Shown: positions 9,051 through 17,702 of the stretch, one piece after another
How the letters are laid out: each line of letters opens with the position of its first letter
How positions within the stretch are numbered: the stretch's first letter is position 1
Assembly: GCF_023276435.1 (NCBI RefSeq)
Contig: NZ_JALLPO010000008.1
Span: 124,001 to 188,000 of the forward strand
Source: Sphaerisporangium perillae
GTDB taxonomy: Bacteria > Actinomycetota > Actinomycetes > Streptosporangiales > Streptosporangiaceae
Direction: 5' to 3'
Length of the DNA stretch: 64,000 nucleotides
Made by a program: the position numbers and the translations under genes
Notes under the pieces: generated by a model
The model's input: the letters and a program-made list of their open reading frames with translations, nothing else
Database searches by the model: none
What the model was told of the DNA's origin: nothing

Positions 9051-9300
9051 GGGTGAGGCGCTGCCCTCCCCGGCTCAGGATTCCCACGGTCCGGCCTTGC
9101 CTCATGCCGCGCTTCGCCGGAACATCGGGACGATCCGGCTGACCCTGGCCCGGCGTAACGCCCCCGACTGGGTGCCCGTGGCGGTTCCCGCGGATCCCGG
9201 CCCCCACTAGCGGGCGGTCGCCGACATCGACGCCGCCCTGCGACCGATCCACATGGCCGTCACCGCACTGACGGCTGCGTCGGCTCCGATGACCCGCTGA
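9051..9300 (+). pseudogene. Possible gene remnant between the two sigma-factor modules
   Basis: One plus-strand frame stays protein-like from about 9051 to a TGA at 9300. It reads through RRNIGTIRLTLARRNAPDWV and is broken by a single TAG at 9208, after which RAVADIDAALRPIHMAVTAL continues in frame. No family was recognised. The open frame with one internal stop suggests a decayed gene, but chance open frames are common at this GC content. Confidence 0.25.
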
Positions 9301-9307
9301 TTCCCCG

Positions 9308-9895
9308 GTGACAAAAGCAGCAGACGGAAACCTCGAACGTCTCTGTTACGTGGAAACCGAACTGGACGTGAACTCCCCGCGGCTCTCCCTCGCAGAGCCG
9401 TTGGCCCGAGAACGGGTCGACATCGCCGCGCTGTTCGTGGAACACCACCTGGGCCTCGTACGGCTCGCGCTGCTGATGCTGGGCGACCAGGCCAGTGCCG
9501 AGGACGTCGTGCAGGAGGCCTTCGAGCGGACCCACGCGGGACGCCGCCGCCTCCGTGACCCGGATCGCGCGCTCGCCTATATCCGGTCGGCCGTACTGAA
9601 CGGTTGCCGTTCCGTGCTGCGCCGCCGCTCCACCGCGCTGCGCCGTCCCATGCCGTACGAGCCGTCCGTCTGGTCGGCGGAGAGCGCCGCGATGCTCGGC
9701 GAGGACCGCAGAGAGGTCCTGTTCGCCCTCCGTGACCTGCCGCGACGCCAGCGAGAGGCGCTGGTGCTCCGGTACTACGGCGGGCTGTCCGATCCGGAGA
9801 TCGCCGGGACGATGGGGATCAGCGCGAGCACCGTCCGATCGACCGTTGCGCGCGGGCTGGCCGCCCTCGCACGAGAGCTGGGAGAGAACGCATGA
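9308..9895 (+). CDS. SigE-family ECF RNA polymerase sigma factor (second copy)
   Basis: 195 aa from GTG 9308. Region 2: FVEHHLGLVRLALLMLGD and AEDVVQEAFERTHAGRRRL. Region 4: LPRRQREALVLRYYGGLSDP then IAGTMGISASTVRSTVARGL. It is clearly paralogous to the sigma factor at 6751: both share the YEPxVWSAExAAxLGxxRR segment between regions 2 and 4. Its stop overlaps the next ATG (ATGA), so it is coupled to a membrane partner just as the first copy is. The N-terminal extension of about 35 residues is poorly conserved, and a downstream start is possible. Confidence 0.9.
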   Translation: MTKAADGNLERLCYVETELDVNSPRLSLAEPLARERVDIAALFVEHHLGLVRLALLMLGDQASAEDVVQEAFERTHAGRRRLRDPDRALAYIRSAVLNGCRSVLRRRSTALRRPMPYEPSVWSAESAAMLGEDRREVLFALRDLPRRQREALVLRYYGGLSDPEIAGTMGISASTVRSTVARGLAALARELGENA

Positions 9896-10533
9896 GCCAG
9901 GACCGCGTGCTCGAGGAGCGCCCGCGCCGGGACCGCATGGTCGAGTACCGCCTGCGCCAGGCCCTGTCCGACGCCGTGAACACGGTCAACGCCGAGACCG
10001 TCCGTCCGCTGACCGAACCTCGGCGACCTAGCCACTCGCGGACGCCGTGGCTGGTCGCCGCATCCGTGCTCATGATCACCGTCCTGGGGGGCGCCCTGCA
10101 CGGCAGTACCCAGTCCCCTGACGCCCCCGAGACGGAGGCGTTCATGAGCAACCTGCAACTGGCCGGCGTTCGGGCGACCGACCAGATCGCGATCTTCCTG
10201 TGCAAGGACGATGACCCCTTTATCCGATGCAGAGGGCAGAAAGCCGCCTCGGAGGTCGAGAAGCAGCGGATCCAGCACGCGGTGTCGCGCCTCGCCGGTG
10301 TGCGGTCGGTCCACTTCGAAGATCAGGCGACCGCGTACCTGAACTTCCGCAAGAAGAACACGGGTGATTCGGATCTTCTTCGCGCCGTGAAGCCCAGCGA
10401 CATGCCCGAGTCCTTCCGCGTCATCCTCGAACCGGGAGCCGACCGGCGCGCTGTGCCGCAGGCGGTCGAGGATCTGCCCGGAGTGTCCAACATCGTCGAC
10501 TCGACCTGTCCACACGATTGGCGGGAATGCTGA
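9892..10533 (+). CDS. Single-pass membrane protein with FtsX-like extracellular domain, coupled to sigma factor
   Basis: 213 aa. The cytoplasmic tail has RLRQALSDAVNTV, resembling the tail of the first sigma partner. One membrane segment lies at about residues 52-69 (PWLVAASVLMITVLGG). The outside domain reads as an FtsX extracellular-domain fold: a first strand IAIFLCKDDDPF, helix IQHAVSRLAGVRSVHF, the middle MPESFRVILEPG, and the final RRAVPQAVEDLPGVSNIV. FtsX proper has four membrane spans and works with FtsE and peptidoglycan hydrolases; only the sensor-like ectodomain is present here. Coupling to the sigma gene suggests an envelope-sensing regulator. The domain assignment is by pattern, without a profile search. 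Confidence 0.72.
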   Translation: MSQDRVLEERPRRDRMVEYRLRQALSDAVNTVNAETVRPLTEPRRPSHSRTPWLVAASVLMITVLGGALHGSTQSPDAPETEAFMSNLQLAGVRATDQIAIFLCKDDDPFIRCRGQKAASEVEKQRIQHAVSRLAGVRSVHFEDQATAYLNFRKKNTGDSDLLRAVKPSDMPESFRVILEPGADRRAVPQAVEDLPGVSNIVDSTCPHDWREC

Positions 10534-10632
10534 CGACGTTGGACGGTATTGCCCATGGCCACCGGGGTGCGCGTAATGTGGGCCCGGAGCGCGTGGCTGT
10601 AAGCCGTACCGGCGAGGAGGCGGAGGCTTTCC

Positions 10633-11475
10633 GTGGGCATGATCATGGCAGTGAGCTTCACTCGCTACGGAAGGCTGTACTACCTCGATCCCGGCGGCCA
10701 TACTCCCAAGGTCGGTGACAAGGTCCTGGTGCCGACGGACGCGGGCCCAGAGGTGGCCGAATGCGTGTGGGCGCCGCAGTGGGTCAGTGACGACATCGAA
10801 GGACTGCCCGTCTGCGCGGGCATGGCCGGCGACGAGCACCTCGACAGGGACGAGGGCAACCGCCGCCGGCGCGCCGAGGCGCGGAGCGTGTCCAAGCGGC
10901 TGATCAAGCGGCACGAGCTGCCCATGAAGATCGTCGGCGTCGACTACCTCGACGCCGAGAACGTCTACACCGTCTACTTCTCCGCTCCCCACCGCGTGGA
11001 CTTCCGTGCGCTCGTCCGCGACCTCGCCCGCAACCTGCGGGCCCGGGTGGAACTGCGGCAGATCGGCCCGCGCGACGAGGCACGGCTGCAGGGCGGCATC
11101 GGCCCCTGCGGTCGTGACCTCTGCTGCGCGACCTTCCTCAAGGACTTCGAGCCGGTGTCGGTTCGCATGGCTAAGGACCAGGACCTTCCGGTCAATCCGC
11201 TGCGCATCGCGGGGGCCTGCGGTCGCCTGATGTGCTGCCTTAAATACGAGCACCCGCTGTACCAGGAGTTCCGGGCGTCGGCGCCGCGTGTGGGGCTCGC
11301 GGTGGACACCCCCGAAGGCGCGGGAACCGTCATCGGGCACAACGTGCCGTCCGATTCGGTCGTCGTGCGGTTGAACGACGGGGGACGCAGATGCGCCTGC
11401 TCACGCGCGAGCGTGTGCTCCCCGCGAAAGCAGCACGACGCGAGATACGGCGGGCAGGTAACCGTCGAGGAGTGA
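10633..11475 (+). CDS. ricT: PSP1-domain protein RicT (YaaT-like)
   Basis: 280 aa with the PSP1 C-terminal domain (residues about 60-145, KRLIKRHELPMKIVGVDYLD) and two cysteine clusters, GPCGRDLCC and GACGRLMCC, that in RicT-type proteins help hold iron-sulfur clusters in a complex acting on mRNA processing in Firmicutes. The actinobacterial role is less clear. The GTG at 10633 has GGAGG six bases upstream; ATGs at 10639 and 10645 are alternatives. Found downstream of holB in most actinomycetes, which supports the assignment. Confidence 0.85.
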   Translation: MGMIMAVSFTRYGRLYYLDPGGHTPKVGDKVLVPTDAGPEVAECVWAPQWVSDDIEGLPVCAGMAGDEHLDRDEGNRRRRAEARSVSKRLIKRHELPMKIVGVDYLDAENVYTVYFSAPHRVDFRALVRDLARNLRARVELRQIGPRDEARLQGGIGPCGRDLCCATFLKDFEPVSVRMAKDQDLPVNPLRIAGACGRLMCCLKYEHPLYQEFRASAPRVGLAVDTPEGAGTVIGHNVPSDSVVVRLNDGGRRCACSRASVCSPRKQHDARYGGQVTVEE

Positions 11476-11577
11476 AAGCCCACGTGGGCGGGGTACAACC
11501 TAAGCGCCGCGCGGTTGATCAACCGGCCGGCGCTCAACACGGGGGACGGCCGGCAGGCGTTCTACAACGGGGGATAG

Positions 11578-13173
11578 GTGGTCGGCGCGATGATGCGCTC
11601 TACAGGCGCTAGCCGTACGGCTACCGCACTTCTCGCGGCGACGCTGTTCGCCTCGGCCTGCTCGGCAACGGGCGACGCGCGAAACCCCTCGGACGGATCG
11701 TCACCGGTTGATCCCCCCGCCGCCACGCAGGCCGTCGAAGCCGCCACCAAGGCGCCCTCGACCGCGCTTGAGCCCTTCTACACTCAGAAGATCGCGTGGA
11801 AGTCCTGTAAGGGGGGCTTCGAGTGCGGCAAGATCGAGGTCCCGTTGGACTACGCCGATCCTTCCGGCGAGCGCATCCAGATCAGCGTGATCAGGCTTCC
11901 GGCCACCGGGAGTAAGCGAATCGGCTCGATCCTGCTCAATCCGGGAGGCCCGGGAGGCTCCGGCATCGAGTACGCCCGCGCCGCCAAGACCGTCCTGACC
12001 CCCGCGGTCCTCTCGCGGTTCGACACCGTGGGCTTCGACCCGCGGGGAGTCGGCGAGTCCGCGCCGGTCCACTGCCTGTCCGGCCCCCAGCTCGACACGT
12101 TCATCGGGCTGGACGGCACGCCCGACGACGCCGGCGAAGTCGAGGCGCTGGCCAAGGGCGCCAAGCAGTTCGCGGAAGGATGCCAGGCCAAGTCCGGCAA
12201 GCTCCTCTCGCACGTGGGCACCGCCGACGCCGCCCGCGACATGGACGTCCTGCGGGCCGCTCTCGGCGACCAAGGGCTGACCTACCTGGGCAAGTCGTAC
12301 GGCACCTACCTGGGCGCCGTCTACGCCGACCTGTTCCCGAAGAAGGTCCGCGCCCTGGTCCTGGACGGCGCCATCGACCCGGCCCTGCACCCGGTCCCCG
12401 CCGTCAACGCCGCCCAGGCGCGCGGCTTCGAAGTGGCGTTCCGCTCGTTCCTCGCCGACTGTTTCAACGCTGCCTCGTGCCCGTTCCCCACCAAGAACAC
12501 CGACACGGCGCTGGCGCAGCTGTCGAACCTGCTCAAGACCACCGACCAGCATCCGCTGCGCAACAACACCGGCGACAGCCGCAAGATCGACGAATCCTGG
12601 ACCACCCTCGGCATCGTCACCGCGCTGTACGACAAGCGCTCCTGGCCGGTGCTGCGGACCGCCCTCAGCCAGGCCTTCCGCGGCGACGGCACCACCTTGC
12701 TGCGGCTGGCCGACATCCTGATCGATCGCCGGCAGGACGGCACCTACTCCAACCAGACCGAGGCCAACATGGCCATCAACTGCGTCGACCACCCGTACCC
12801 GAAGAAGACCTCCGTCTACGAGGAGGCCGCCCGCGCCGCGCAAAAGGAGTCCCCGCACTTCGGGGCGTATGTGATGTGGGGCTCGCTCCCGTGTGAGTAC
12901 TGGCCGGTCCAGCCGACGGGCACCGACAAGCCTCTGAAGGCCACCGGCGCGCCGCCCATCCTGGTCGTCGGCACCCAGCGCGACCCGGCAACGCCGTACG
13001 AGTGGGCGAAGTCCCTGGCCTCGGAGCTGTCGTCCGGCGTGCTGCTCAGCTACGACGGCGACGGACACACGGCCTACCGCACCGGCTCCACCTGCGTAGA
13101 CGAAGCGGTCGACCGCTACCTCATCTCCCTGACCACCCCCAAGAACGGCACCCTCTGCCCCAAGGTCACCTAG
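11578..13173 (+). CDS. Secreted S33-type alpha/beta hydrolase (tripeptidyl aminopeptidase-like lipoprotein)
   Basis: 531 aa. Signal peptide with lipobox (LFASAC), so probably a membrane-anchored lipoprotein. The alpha/beta hydrolase fold carries the oxyanion motif NPGGPGGSG, nucleophile GKSYGTYLG, acid in GTQRDPATPYEWA, and histidine in DGDGHTAYRTGSTCVDEAV; the C-terminal TAP-like domain is intact. The family cleaves short peptides from the N terminus. GTG 11578 follows a G-rich stretch (GGGGG at about 11568-11572); ATG 11590 is also possible. It lies between ricT and tRNA-Thr, a conserved actinobacterial order. Confidence 0.88.
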   Translation: MVGAMMRSTGASRTATALLAATLFASACSATGDARNPSDGSSPVDPPAATQAVEAATKAPSTALEPFYTQKIAWKSCKGGFECGKIEVPLDYADPSGERIQISVIRLPATGSKRIGSILLNPGGPGGSGIEYARAAKTVLTPAVLSRFDTVGFDPRGVGESAPVHCLSGPQLDTFIGLDGTPDDAGEVEALAKGAKQFAEGCQAKSGKLLSHVGTADAARDMDVLRAALGDQGLTYLGKSYGTYLGAVYADLFPKKVRALVLDGAIDPALHPVPAVNAAQARGFEVAFRSFLADCFNAASCPFPTKNTDTALAQLSNLLKTTDQHPLRNNTGDSRKIDESWTTLGIVTALYDKRSWPVLRTALSQAFRGDGTTLLRLADILIDRRQDGTYSNQTEANMAINCVDHPYPKKTSVYEEAARAAQKESPHFGAYVMWGSLPCEYWPVQPTGTDKPLKATGAPPILVVGTQRDPATPYEWAKSLASELSSGVLLSYDGDGHTAYRTGSTCVDEAVDRYLISLTTPKNGTLCPKVT

Positions 13174-13401
13174 CCCCAAGGCACCCGATGCTCCCAACGC
13201 CGAACCGGCCGTCCCCCCACGCCGACCCGGCCGTCCTCGCACGCCGACCCGGCCGTCCTCGTACGTCGAGCGGAGACTCCTCGGTGTACGAACGGACGAT
13301 CTCCCACGTCAGACGGATGATCACCCAGCACCGGGAGGGCGTGAGCGAGAACGGCCGGAAACCTGTAGACTTCCACCACGCTGCGGGTTCACTCGCAGCA
13401 C

Positions 13402-13478
13402 GCCGCCTTAGCTCAGTCGGCCAGAGCGACGCACTCGTAATGCGTAGGTCAAGGGTTCGATTCCCTTAGGCGGCTCCA
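13402..13478 (+). tRNA. tRNA-Thr (CGT), CCA encoded
   Basis: Complete cloverleaf: acceptor GCCGCCT pairs with AGGCGGC, D arm GCTC/GAGC, anticodon stem ACGCA/TGCGT around loop CTCGTAA (anticodon CGT), T arm AAGGG-TTCGATT-CCCTT, discriminator T, then CCA. It is the last intact core feature before the IS-rich accessory zone, and tRNA 3' ends are common integration targets. Confidence 0.97.
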
Positions 13479-13486
13479 CAATGACC

Positions 13487-13513
13487 AGGGCGTTCTCCCG
13501 TTGAGAACGCCCT
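13487..13513 (+). terminator. Hairpin terminator after tRNA-Thr
   Basis: Perfect 11-bp stem, AGGGCGTTCTC (13487-13497) with GAGAACGCCCT (13503-13513), and a 5-base loop. It starts 8 bases after the tRNA CCA. No long U tract, as is usual in actinomycetes. Confidence 0.8.
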
Positions 13514-13580
13514 TGATCGTTTCTGGTTGCAGTTGAAGTTGCAGTTATCGCGAGTGGCCGTCTCCCCACAGCACCCCTGC

Positions 13581-13976
13581 GGGTGCCGATTATTCATCCG
13601 GCCAGGTCAAGCCACATGTTGGTACTCCCTAAGAATGCCGCCAAGTCGATCACGCCGGTGGACATCAAGGCAGGTGATCTCGGCCGGGACGGTGCTCGGA
13701 TCAGGGAGAGATCGGAGCGGGGCCGCCTGAAGAAGAGTTCGGTGTGGCCGGTGTTCGTTGTAGAACGTCTCGAACTCTCGCAGGACATGCAGGAGATGGC
13801 GCTGGTTCCAGATCAAGATGCGGTCCAACAACTCGCGTCGGCAGGTCTGAATCCAGCGCTCCATGATCGAGTTCATTCGGGTATCCGAATGCCGGTCTTG
13901 ACGACCCGCACTCCGGCATCGGCCAACACAGCGTCGAAGGCCGCGGTGAACTTGGCGTCACGGTCACGGATAAGGA
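13581..13976 (-). mobile_element. 3' remnant of an rve-type IS transposase, frameshifted
   Basis: Read on the minus strand it encodes the catalytic-core end of a DDE integrase-type transposase: RDRDAKFTAAFDAVLADAGV, then NSIMERWIQTCRRELLDRI, then EHRPHRTLLQAAPLRSLP and RDRLGGILREYQHVA. A one-base loss near 13885 separates the RDRDAKFT part from the MNSIMERW part. The outer end GGGTGCCGATTATTCATCCG at 13581-13600 resembles IS ends seen elsewhere in this window. The 5' half is missing because another IS (13977-15146) sits there. Confidence 0.8.
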
Positions 13977-15146
13977 TGTGGGTGCCGAATATCGTGTCAT
14001 AGGGTTGATCTGGGGTTTTGCTGTGCTCTATGGCTCGGCTCCGGCAGGATCGCAGGATGGCTCTGCGGCTGCTGTACTTGATCGTCTTACGGGTATTCGG
14101 CTGGATCGCGCTGCTCGCCCGATCACAGGCGTCTAAAGACGCAGAGATCCTGGTACTCCGACATCAACTCGCCGTGCTCAGACGCCAGGTCGCCGCTCCT
14201 CGACCATCATGGGCGGACCGGGCGATCCTTTCCGCGCTCGCGCGGCTCCTCCCCCGGCACCGCCGACACCACCTGTTCGTCACACCGCGGACGCTCCTGC
14301 GCTGGCATGCCGACCTGGTGAGACGACGTTGGACCTACCCCAAACACGGGCCGGGACGACCACCAATCCGACCCACCATCCGAGCCCTGGTGCTGCGCCT
14401 GGCCGCCGAGAACCCGGACTGGGGATACCGGCGCATCGCCGGACAGATCGCCGGTTTGGGCCGCAAGGTTTCCCCGGCCACCGTGTGGGCGATCCTGAAG
14501 AAGGCCGGCTTCGATCCAGCACCCCGGCGCAGCGGCCCGACCTGGGCCCAGTTCCTCAAAGCCCAAACATCCGGGATCTTGGCCTGCGACTTCTCTCACG
14601 TCGAGACGATCACGCTCGCGCGACTGTACTGCTTCGCCGTGGTCGAGCATGCCACCCGGCGGGTCCACGTGCTGGGTGTCACGGGGAACCCGACCGCCGC
14701 CTGGGTGACCCAGCAAGCCCGCAACCTGATACTCGACCTGGGCGATCGGACCGGCGACTTCCGATTCTTGATCAGAGACCGGGACAACAAGTTCACCACG
14801 CTGTTCGATGAGGTGTTCACGACCGAGGGCATCCGCGTCGTGCTCACTGCACCGCAGGCTCCACGGATGAACGCGATCATGGAGCGATGGGTGGGCAGCG
14901 CACGCCGCGAGCTTCTCGACCGGATCCTCATCATGAACGAACACCATCTGCGGGCAGTCCTCGGCGAGTACGAGACCTACTTCAATATGCGACGTCCGCA
15001 CCGGGCCCTGACCCAGGCCAGCCCACTTCGAGCATTACCCGATCCCATCGACGCCGACATCAAGGTCACCCGACGAGACCGGCTCGGCGGCCTCATACAC
15101 GAATACGCCCAGGTCGCATAAGGCGACACCATATTCGGCACCCACA
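13977..15146 (+). mobile_element. Intact rve-type insertion sequence, about 1170 bp
   Basis: Bounded by near-perfect terminal inverted repeats of about 21 bp: the left end TGTGGGTGCCGAATATCGTG (13977 onward) and the complement of GACACCATATTCGGCACCCA at the right end. It contains one transposase gene. It cuts into an older relative of itself on its left. No clear target duplication was seen at the two outer flanks. Confidence 0.8.
14057..15121 (+). CDS. IS transposase with integrase (rve) core
   Basis: About 354 aa in a single uninterrupted frame. The N-terminal helix-turn-helix (EILVLRHQLAVLRRQVAAP) is followed by an HTH_21-like stretch and the DDE core: first D in LACDFSHVETI, second D in RDRDNKFTTLF, and E in NAIMERWVGSARREL. 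The C-terminal signature is RDRLGGLIHEYAQVA. The ATG at 14057 is chosen because related proteins begin MALRLLYL; the open frame extends upstream to a TTG at 14018. All catalytic residues are present, so the element may be active. Confidence 0.88.
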   Translation: MALRLLYLIVLRVFGWIALLARSQASKDAEILVLRHQLAVLRRQVAAPRPSWADRAILSALARLLPRHRRHHLFVTPRTLLRWHADLVRRRWTYPKHGPGRPPIRPTIRALVLRLAAENPDWGYRRIAGQIAGLGRKVSPATVWAILKKAGFDPAPRRSGPTWAQFLKAQTSGILACDFSHVETITLARLYCFAVVEHATRRVHVLGVTGNPTAAWVTQQARNLILDLGDRTGDFRFLIRDRDNKFTTLFDEVFTTEGIRVVLTAPQAPRMNAIMERWVGSARRELLDRILIMNEHHLRAVLGEYETYFNMRRPHRALTQASPLRALPDPIDADIKVTRRDRLGGLIHEYAQVA

Positions 15147-15313
15147 CGCGATTGACCTTGTACTTGGGGACAGGCGCCGGCGCGCCGGGAGTGCCCGGCT
15201 GGCACAGCGCTCCTGCACCTGCTCCGGCGGCTGGTCCTAGGCATGATCCCGACCATGACGGCGCCTCGCCTGGGGCGGTAGTGGGGTAGTGAAAGGCGCA
15301 CTAAGGTCATTTC

Positions 15314-16837
15314 GTGCTGCCTCTCGCGTCTGCAGATCCGGGTCAGATCGACACCTTCCGGCTGAGCGGTGTACTCGGCCGAGGCGGGCAGGGGTCGGTG
15401 TATTTAGGGCAGGACGCCGCCGGGGCGAAGGTGGCGGTGAAGGTGCTGCATGCGCAGGTGGGGGATGCGGAGGCGCATCGGCGGTTCATGCGGGAGGCGG
15501 AGGCGGCGCGGCGGGTGGCGCCGTTCTGCACGGCTCGGGTGCTGGATGTCGGGGTCGCCGACGGCCGGCCGTACATCGTGAGCGAGTTCATCACCGGGCC
15601 CTCGCTGGAGCGGCTGGTGAGAGGCGAGGGGGTGCGGTTCGGCAGCGGGCTGGAACGGCTGGCGGTGGCCACCTTGACCGCGCTGGCCGCCATCCACCGG
15701 GCCGGGATCGTGCACCGGGACTTCAAGCCGAGCAATGTGATCATGGGGGCCGAGGGGCCGGTCGTGATTGACTTCGGGATCGCCAGGGCGCTGGATCAGA
15801 CCGCCACCAGCAGTGTGATGGGGACCCCCGCGTTCATGGCGCCCGAGCAGTTCGCGGGCGGGGCGGTCGGGCCGGCGGTGGACCTGTTCAGCTGGGCCAG
15901 CACGATGGTGTTCGCGGCTACCGGGCAGCAGGCGTTCAAGGGGGACACGATGCCGGCCCTGATGCACGCCATCCTGACCACCGAGCCGGATTTGTCCGAG
16001 GTGCCGGAGGGGTTGCGGCCGCTGCTCGCGCGCTGTCTGGCCAAGGATCCGGCGGTGCGGCCCGGCGCCGAGGAACTGCTGGGCCTGCTGACGGGACAGG
16101 AGCCGGGGGCGGCGGCCGGATCGCGGACCGTGCCCGTGCCGGACCGCCCGGCGCCCCCGCCGTCCGGGACGTTGCTTCTGCCCAACCCGGGATCGCAGGC
16201 GCCGGGGAGCGGGGCTCGCTTCCATGCCCCGCAGTTGGTCGCCTCCGTGGTGGCGCTGGTCTTGATGGCCCCGCTCGCGCTGACCCTGTTCGCCCAGGGG
16301 CTGGACCTCCTCGCAGGGTGGGCCTTCGAGCGCAACGTGTATGTCCTGAGTCTGCCCGTCTGGATCATGATCAGCATGGGCTGCCTGATCCTGGCGATTC
16401 CCGCCTTCTGCGTGGCGGTGTGGCGCCACAGTGTGGCCTCGGCGATCAGCATGGCGCTCATGATCCCGCTGGCCCTGGTCTTCCTGTTCTGGGGGCTCGT
16501 CCTGAACACCGAGGACGACCTGCCCGGGGTGCTGCTCGCGATCGTCCCCGCCGTCCTGCTGGGCGTGGTGATCGCGGCGGCTGCGCTCCTGCTGTGGCGG
16601 CTGAACGCCTTCATCGCGGTGCTCGGCGGGATCGGCGGCCTGCTGATGTCGGTGGAGGCCGCCGGTCACTTCGTGGACCTGATGCCGGGGTCGGCGGGGC
16701 ATACCTTCAAGGTCCTGCTGCTCGTGGTCATCCTGCTCACCAGGTTCACGCTCGGTGCCTGGCTCGCGCTGCTGGGCGTCATGCTCATACTGCGGGCCGT
16801 ACAGAGCAGAAAGACATCAGGCCGCGAGCGCGGCTGA
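15314..16837 (+). CDS. Membrane-anchored Ser/Thr protein kinase
   Basis: 507 aa from GTG 15314. The Hanks-type kinase domain spans residues about 15-265: glycine loop LGRGGQGSVY, Lys in VAVKVL, catalytic loop IVHRDFKPSN, DFG in VIDFGIAR, activation segment GTPAFMAPEQ and the DLFSWA helix. A proline-rich linker (about 270-300) leads to about five hydrophobic segments (300-495) in place of the PASTA repeats of PknB, so the C terminus is a membrane domain of unknown role. It lies at the edge of the IS zone with no partner gene. Confidence 0.9.
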   Translation: MLPLASADPGQIDTFRLSGVLGRGGQGSVYLGQDAAGAKVAVKVLHAQVGDAEAHRRFMREAEAARRVAPFCTARVLDVGVADGRPYIVSEFITGPSLERLVRGEGVRFGSGLERLAVATLTALAAIHRAGIVHRDFKPSNVIMGAEGPVVIDFGIARALDQTATSSVMGTPAFMAPEQFAGGAVGPAVDLFSWASTMVFAATGQQAFKGDTMPALMHAILTTEPDLSEVPEGLRPLLARCLAKDPAVRPGAEELLGLLTGQEPGAAAGSRTVPVPDRPAPPPSGTLLLPNPGSQAPGSGARFHAPQLVASVVALVLMAPLALTLFAQGLDLLAGWAFERNVYVLSLPVWIMISMGCLILAIPAFCVAVWRHSVASAISMALMIPLALVFLFWGLVLNTEDDLPGVLLAIVPAVLLGVVIAAAALLLWRLNAFIAVLGGIGGLLMSVEAAGHFVDLMPGSAGHTFKVLLLVVILLTRFTLGAWLALLGVMLILRAVQSRKTSGRERG

Positions 16838-17008
16838 TGACCGTTTTCCGGCCCGTACGGCTTGCGCCAGCACGAGCCCAGCGGCGGTCAGCGCCCACAC
16901 CGCCATCGCCACCCGCCCGAGCGCCTCGGTGGCCAACGCGCCGACCCGGGGCCGAGTCGGCCACAGCTCGGCCAGCAGGCCCATGACGCCGCCGATCATC
17001 GCGGTCAC
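16817..17008 (-). CDS. Possible small membrane protein
   Basis: 63 aa. It contains two hydrophobic stretches (MTAMIGGVMGLLAELWP and AMAVWALTAAGLVLAQAV) and a basic tail. It converges on the kinase gene and overlaps its last 21 bases. Plausible as a small integral membrane protein, but no family is recognised and no strong ribosome-binding site was found. Confidence 0.3.
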   Translation of the reverse strand: MTAMIGGVMGLLAELWPTRPRVGALATEALGRVAMAVWALTAAGLVLAQAVRAGKRSSAALAA

Positions 17009-17702
17009 TGCGACGATCCAACTCCAGCGCCTCTACTCTTTGAGCTCTTCTGCGACGGTCGCTCTGGGGCAATGTCCCAGCAGCGAGTACAGCAACAGGG
17101 TCACGCCGAGGCCCTCCTAATGAGTTCTAGGAGCAGGCCATCCGGCAGACTCCCTGATGGATAGCGGCCGCCGACGGGTGAGCACTCGGCCCTCCTGGAC
17201 ATTGAGTCCTTGACGAAGATCGCGCCCCCGCAGGTAGGTCGCGAGAGTTGATCGCTGCTGGGATGTCGTGCCTTCCCGTCGTGGGATGAGCACCGTTTCA
17301 TTAGGTCGCCGATAGTTCTCCTGACGTTTCTGTCCCAGGAGATGCTTGACGGGTGTCACAGCACCACAGCGAGCTCGCCATGATCAAACTCTTGGCACCA
17401 GTAGGCGGCATCCCAGTATTGAAGTGACAGCAGCGCTGACAGCAACGTCACCGCACGAGTACCACCCACGGCAGCATCGAACGATCACGGCCGAGGCGTG
17501 CAGGGCAGACAGGGAGCAGGGTCGCGTGGCCTGGCGATACAGCTCTTGTTCTGCCGCAGGGGTCCGACATCGCCCGCCGTACGGCGGAGGCATCGGGCGG
17601 CTCCCTCACCCTCGGCGACTCCGAACTGGGCGGTGCGGAGGTGCGCCTTGTTTTAGGGATCGCTTAGCGCGGCCCTAGCATGATCGCCGCGATCGTTGAG
17701 GC
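17009..17702. other. Intergenic stretch without a recognisable gene
   Basis: About 690 bases with several short open frames on both strands, none resembling a known family or preceded by a good ribosome-binding site. Base composition is slightly less GC-rich than the flanking genes. It probably holds decayed sequence plus the promoter of the PepSY gene at its right end. Confidence 0.4.

Noticed and set aside
9775-11340. 521-codon open frame antisense to ricT and the sigma partner
   Set aside because: Spans several real genes in reverse with no ribosome-binding site or domain; an artefact of third-position GC.
11701-13242. 513-codon open frame antisense to the S33 hydrolase
   Set aside because: Gly/Val/Arg-rich shadow of a gene with clear catalytic motifs on the plus strand.
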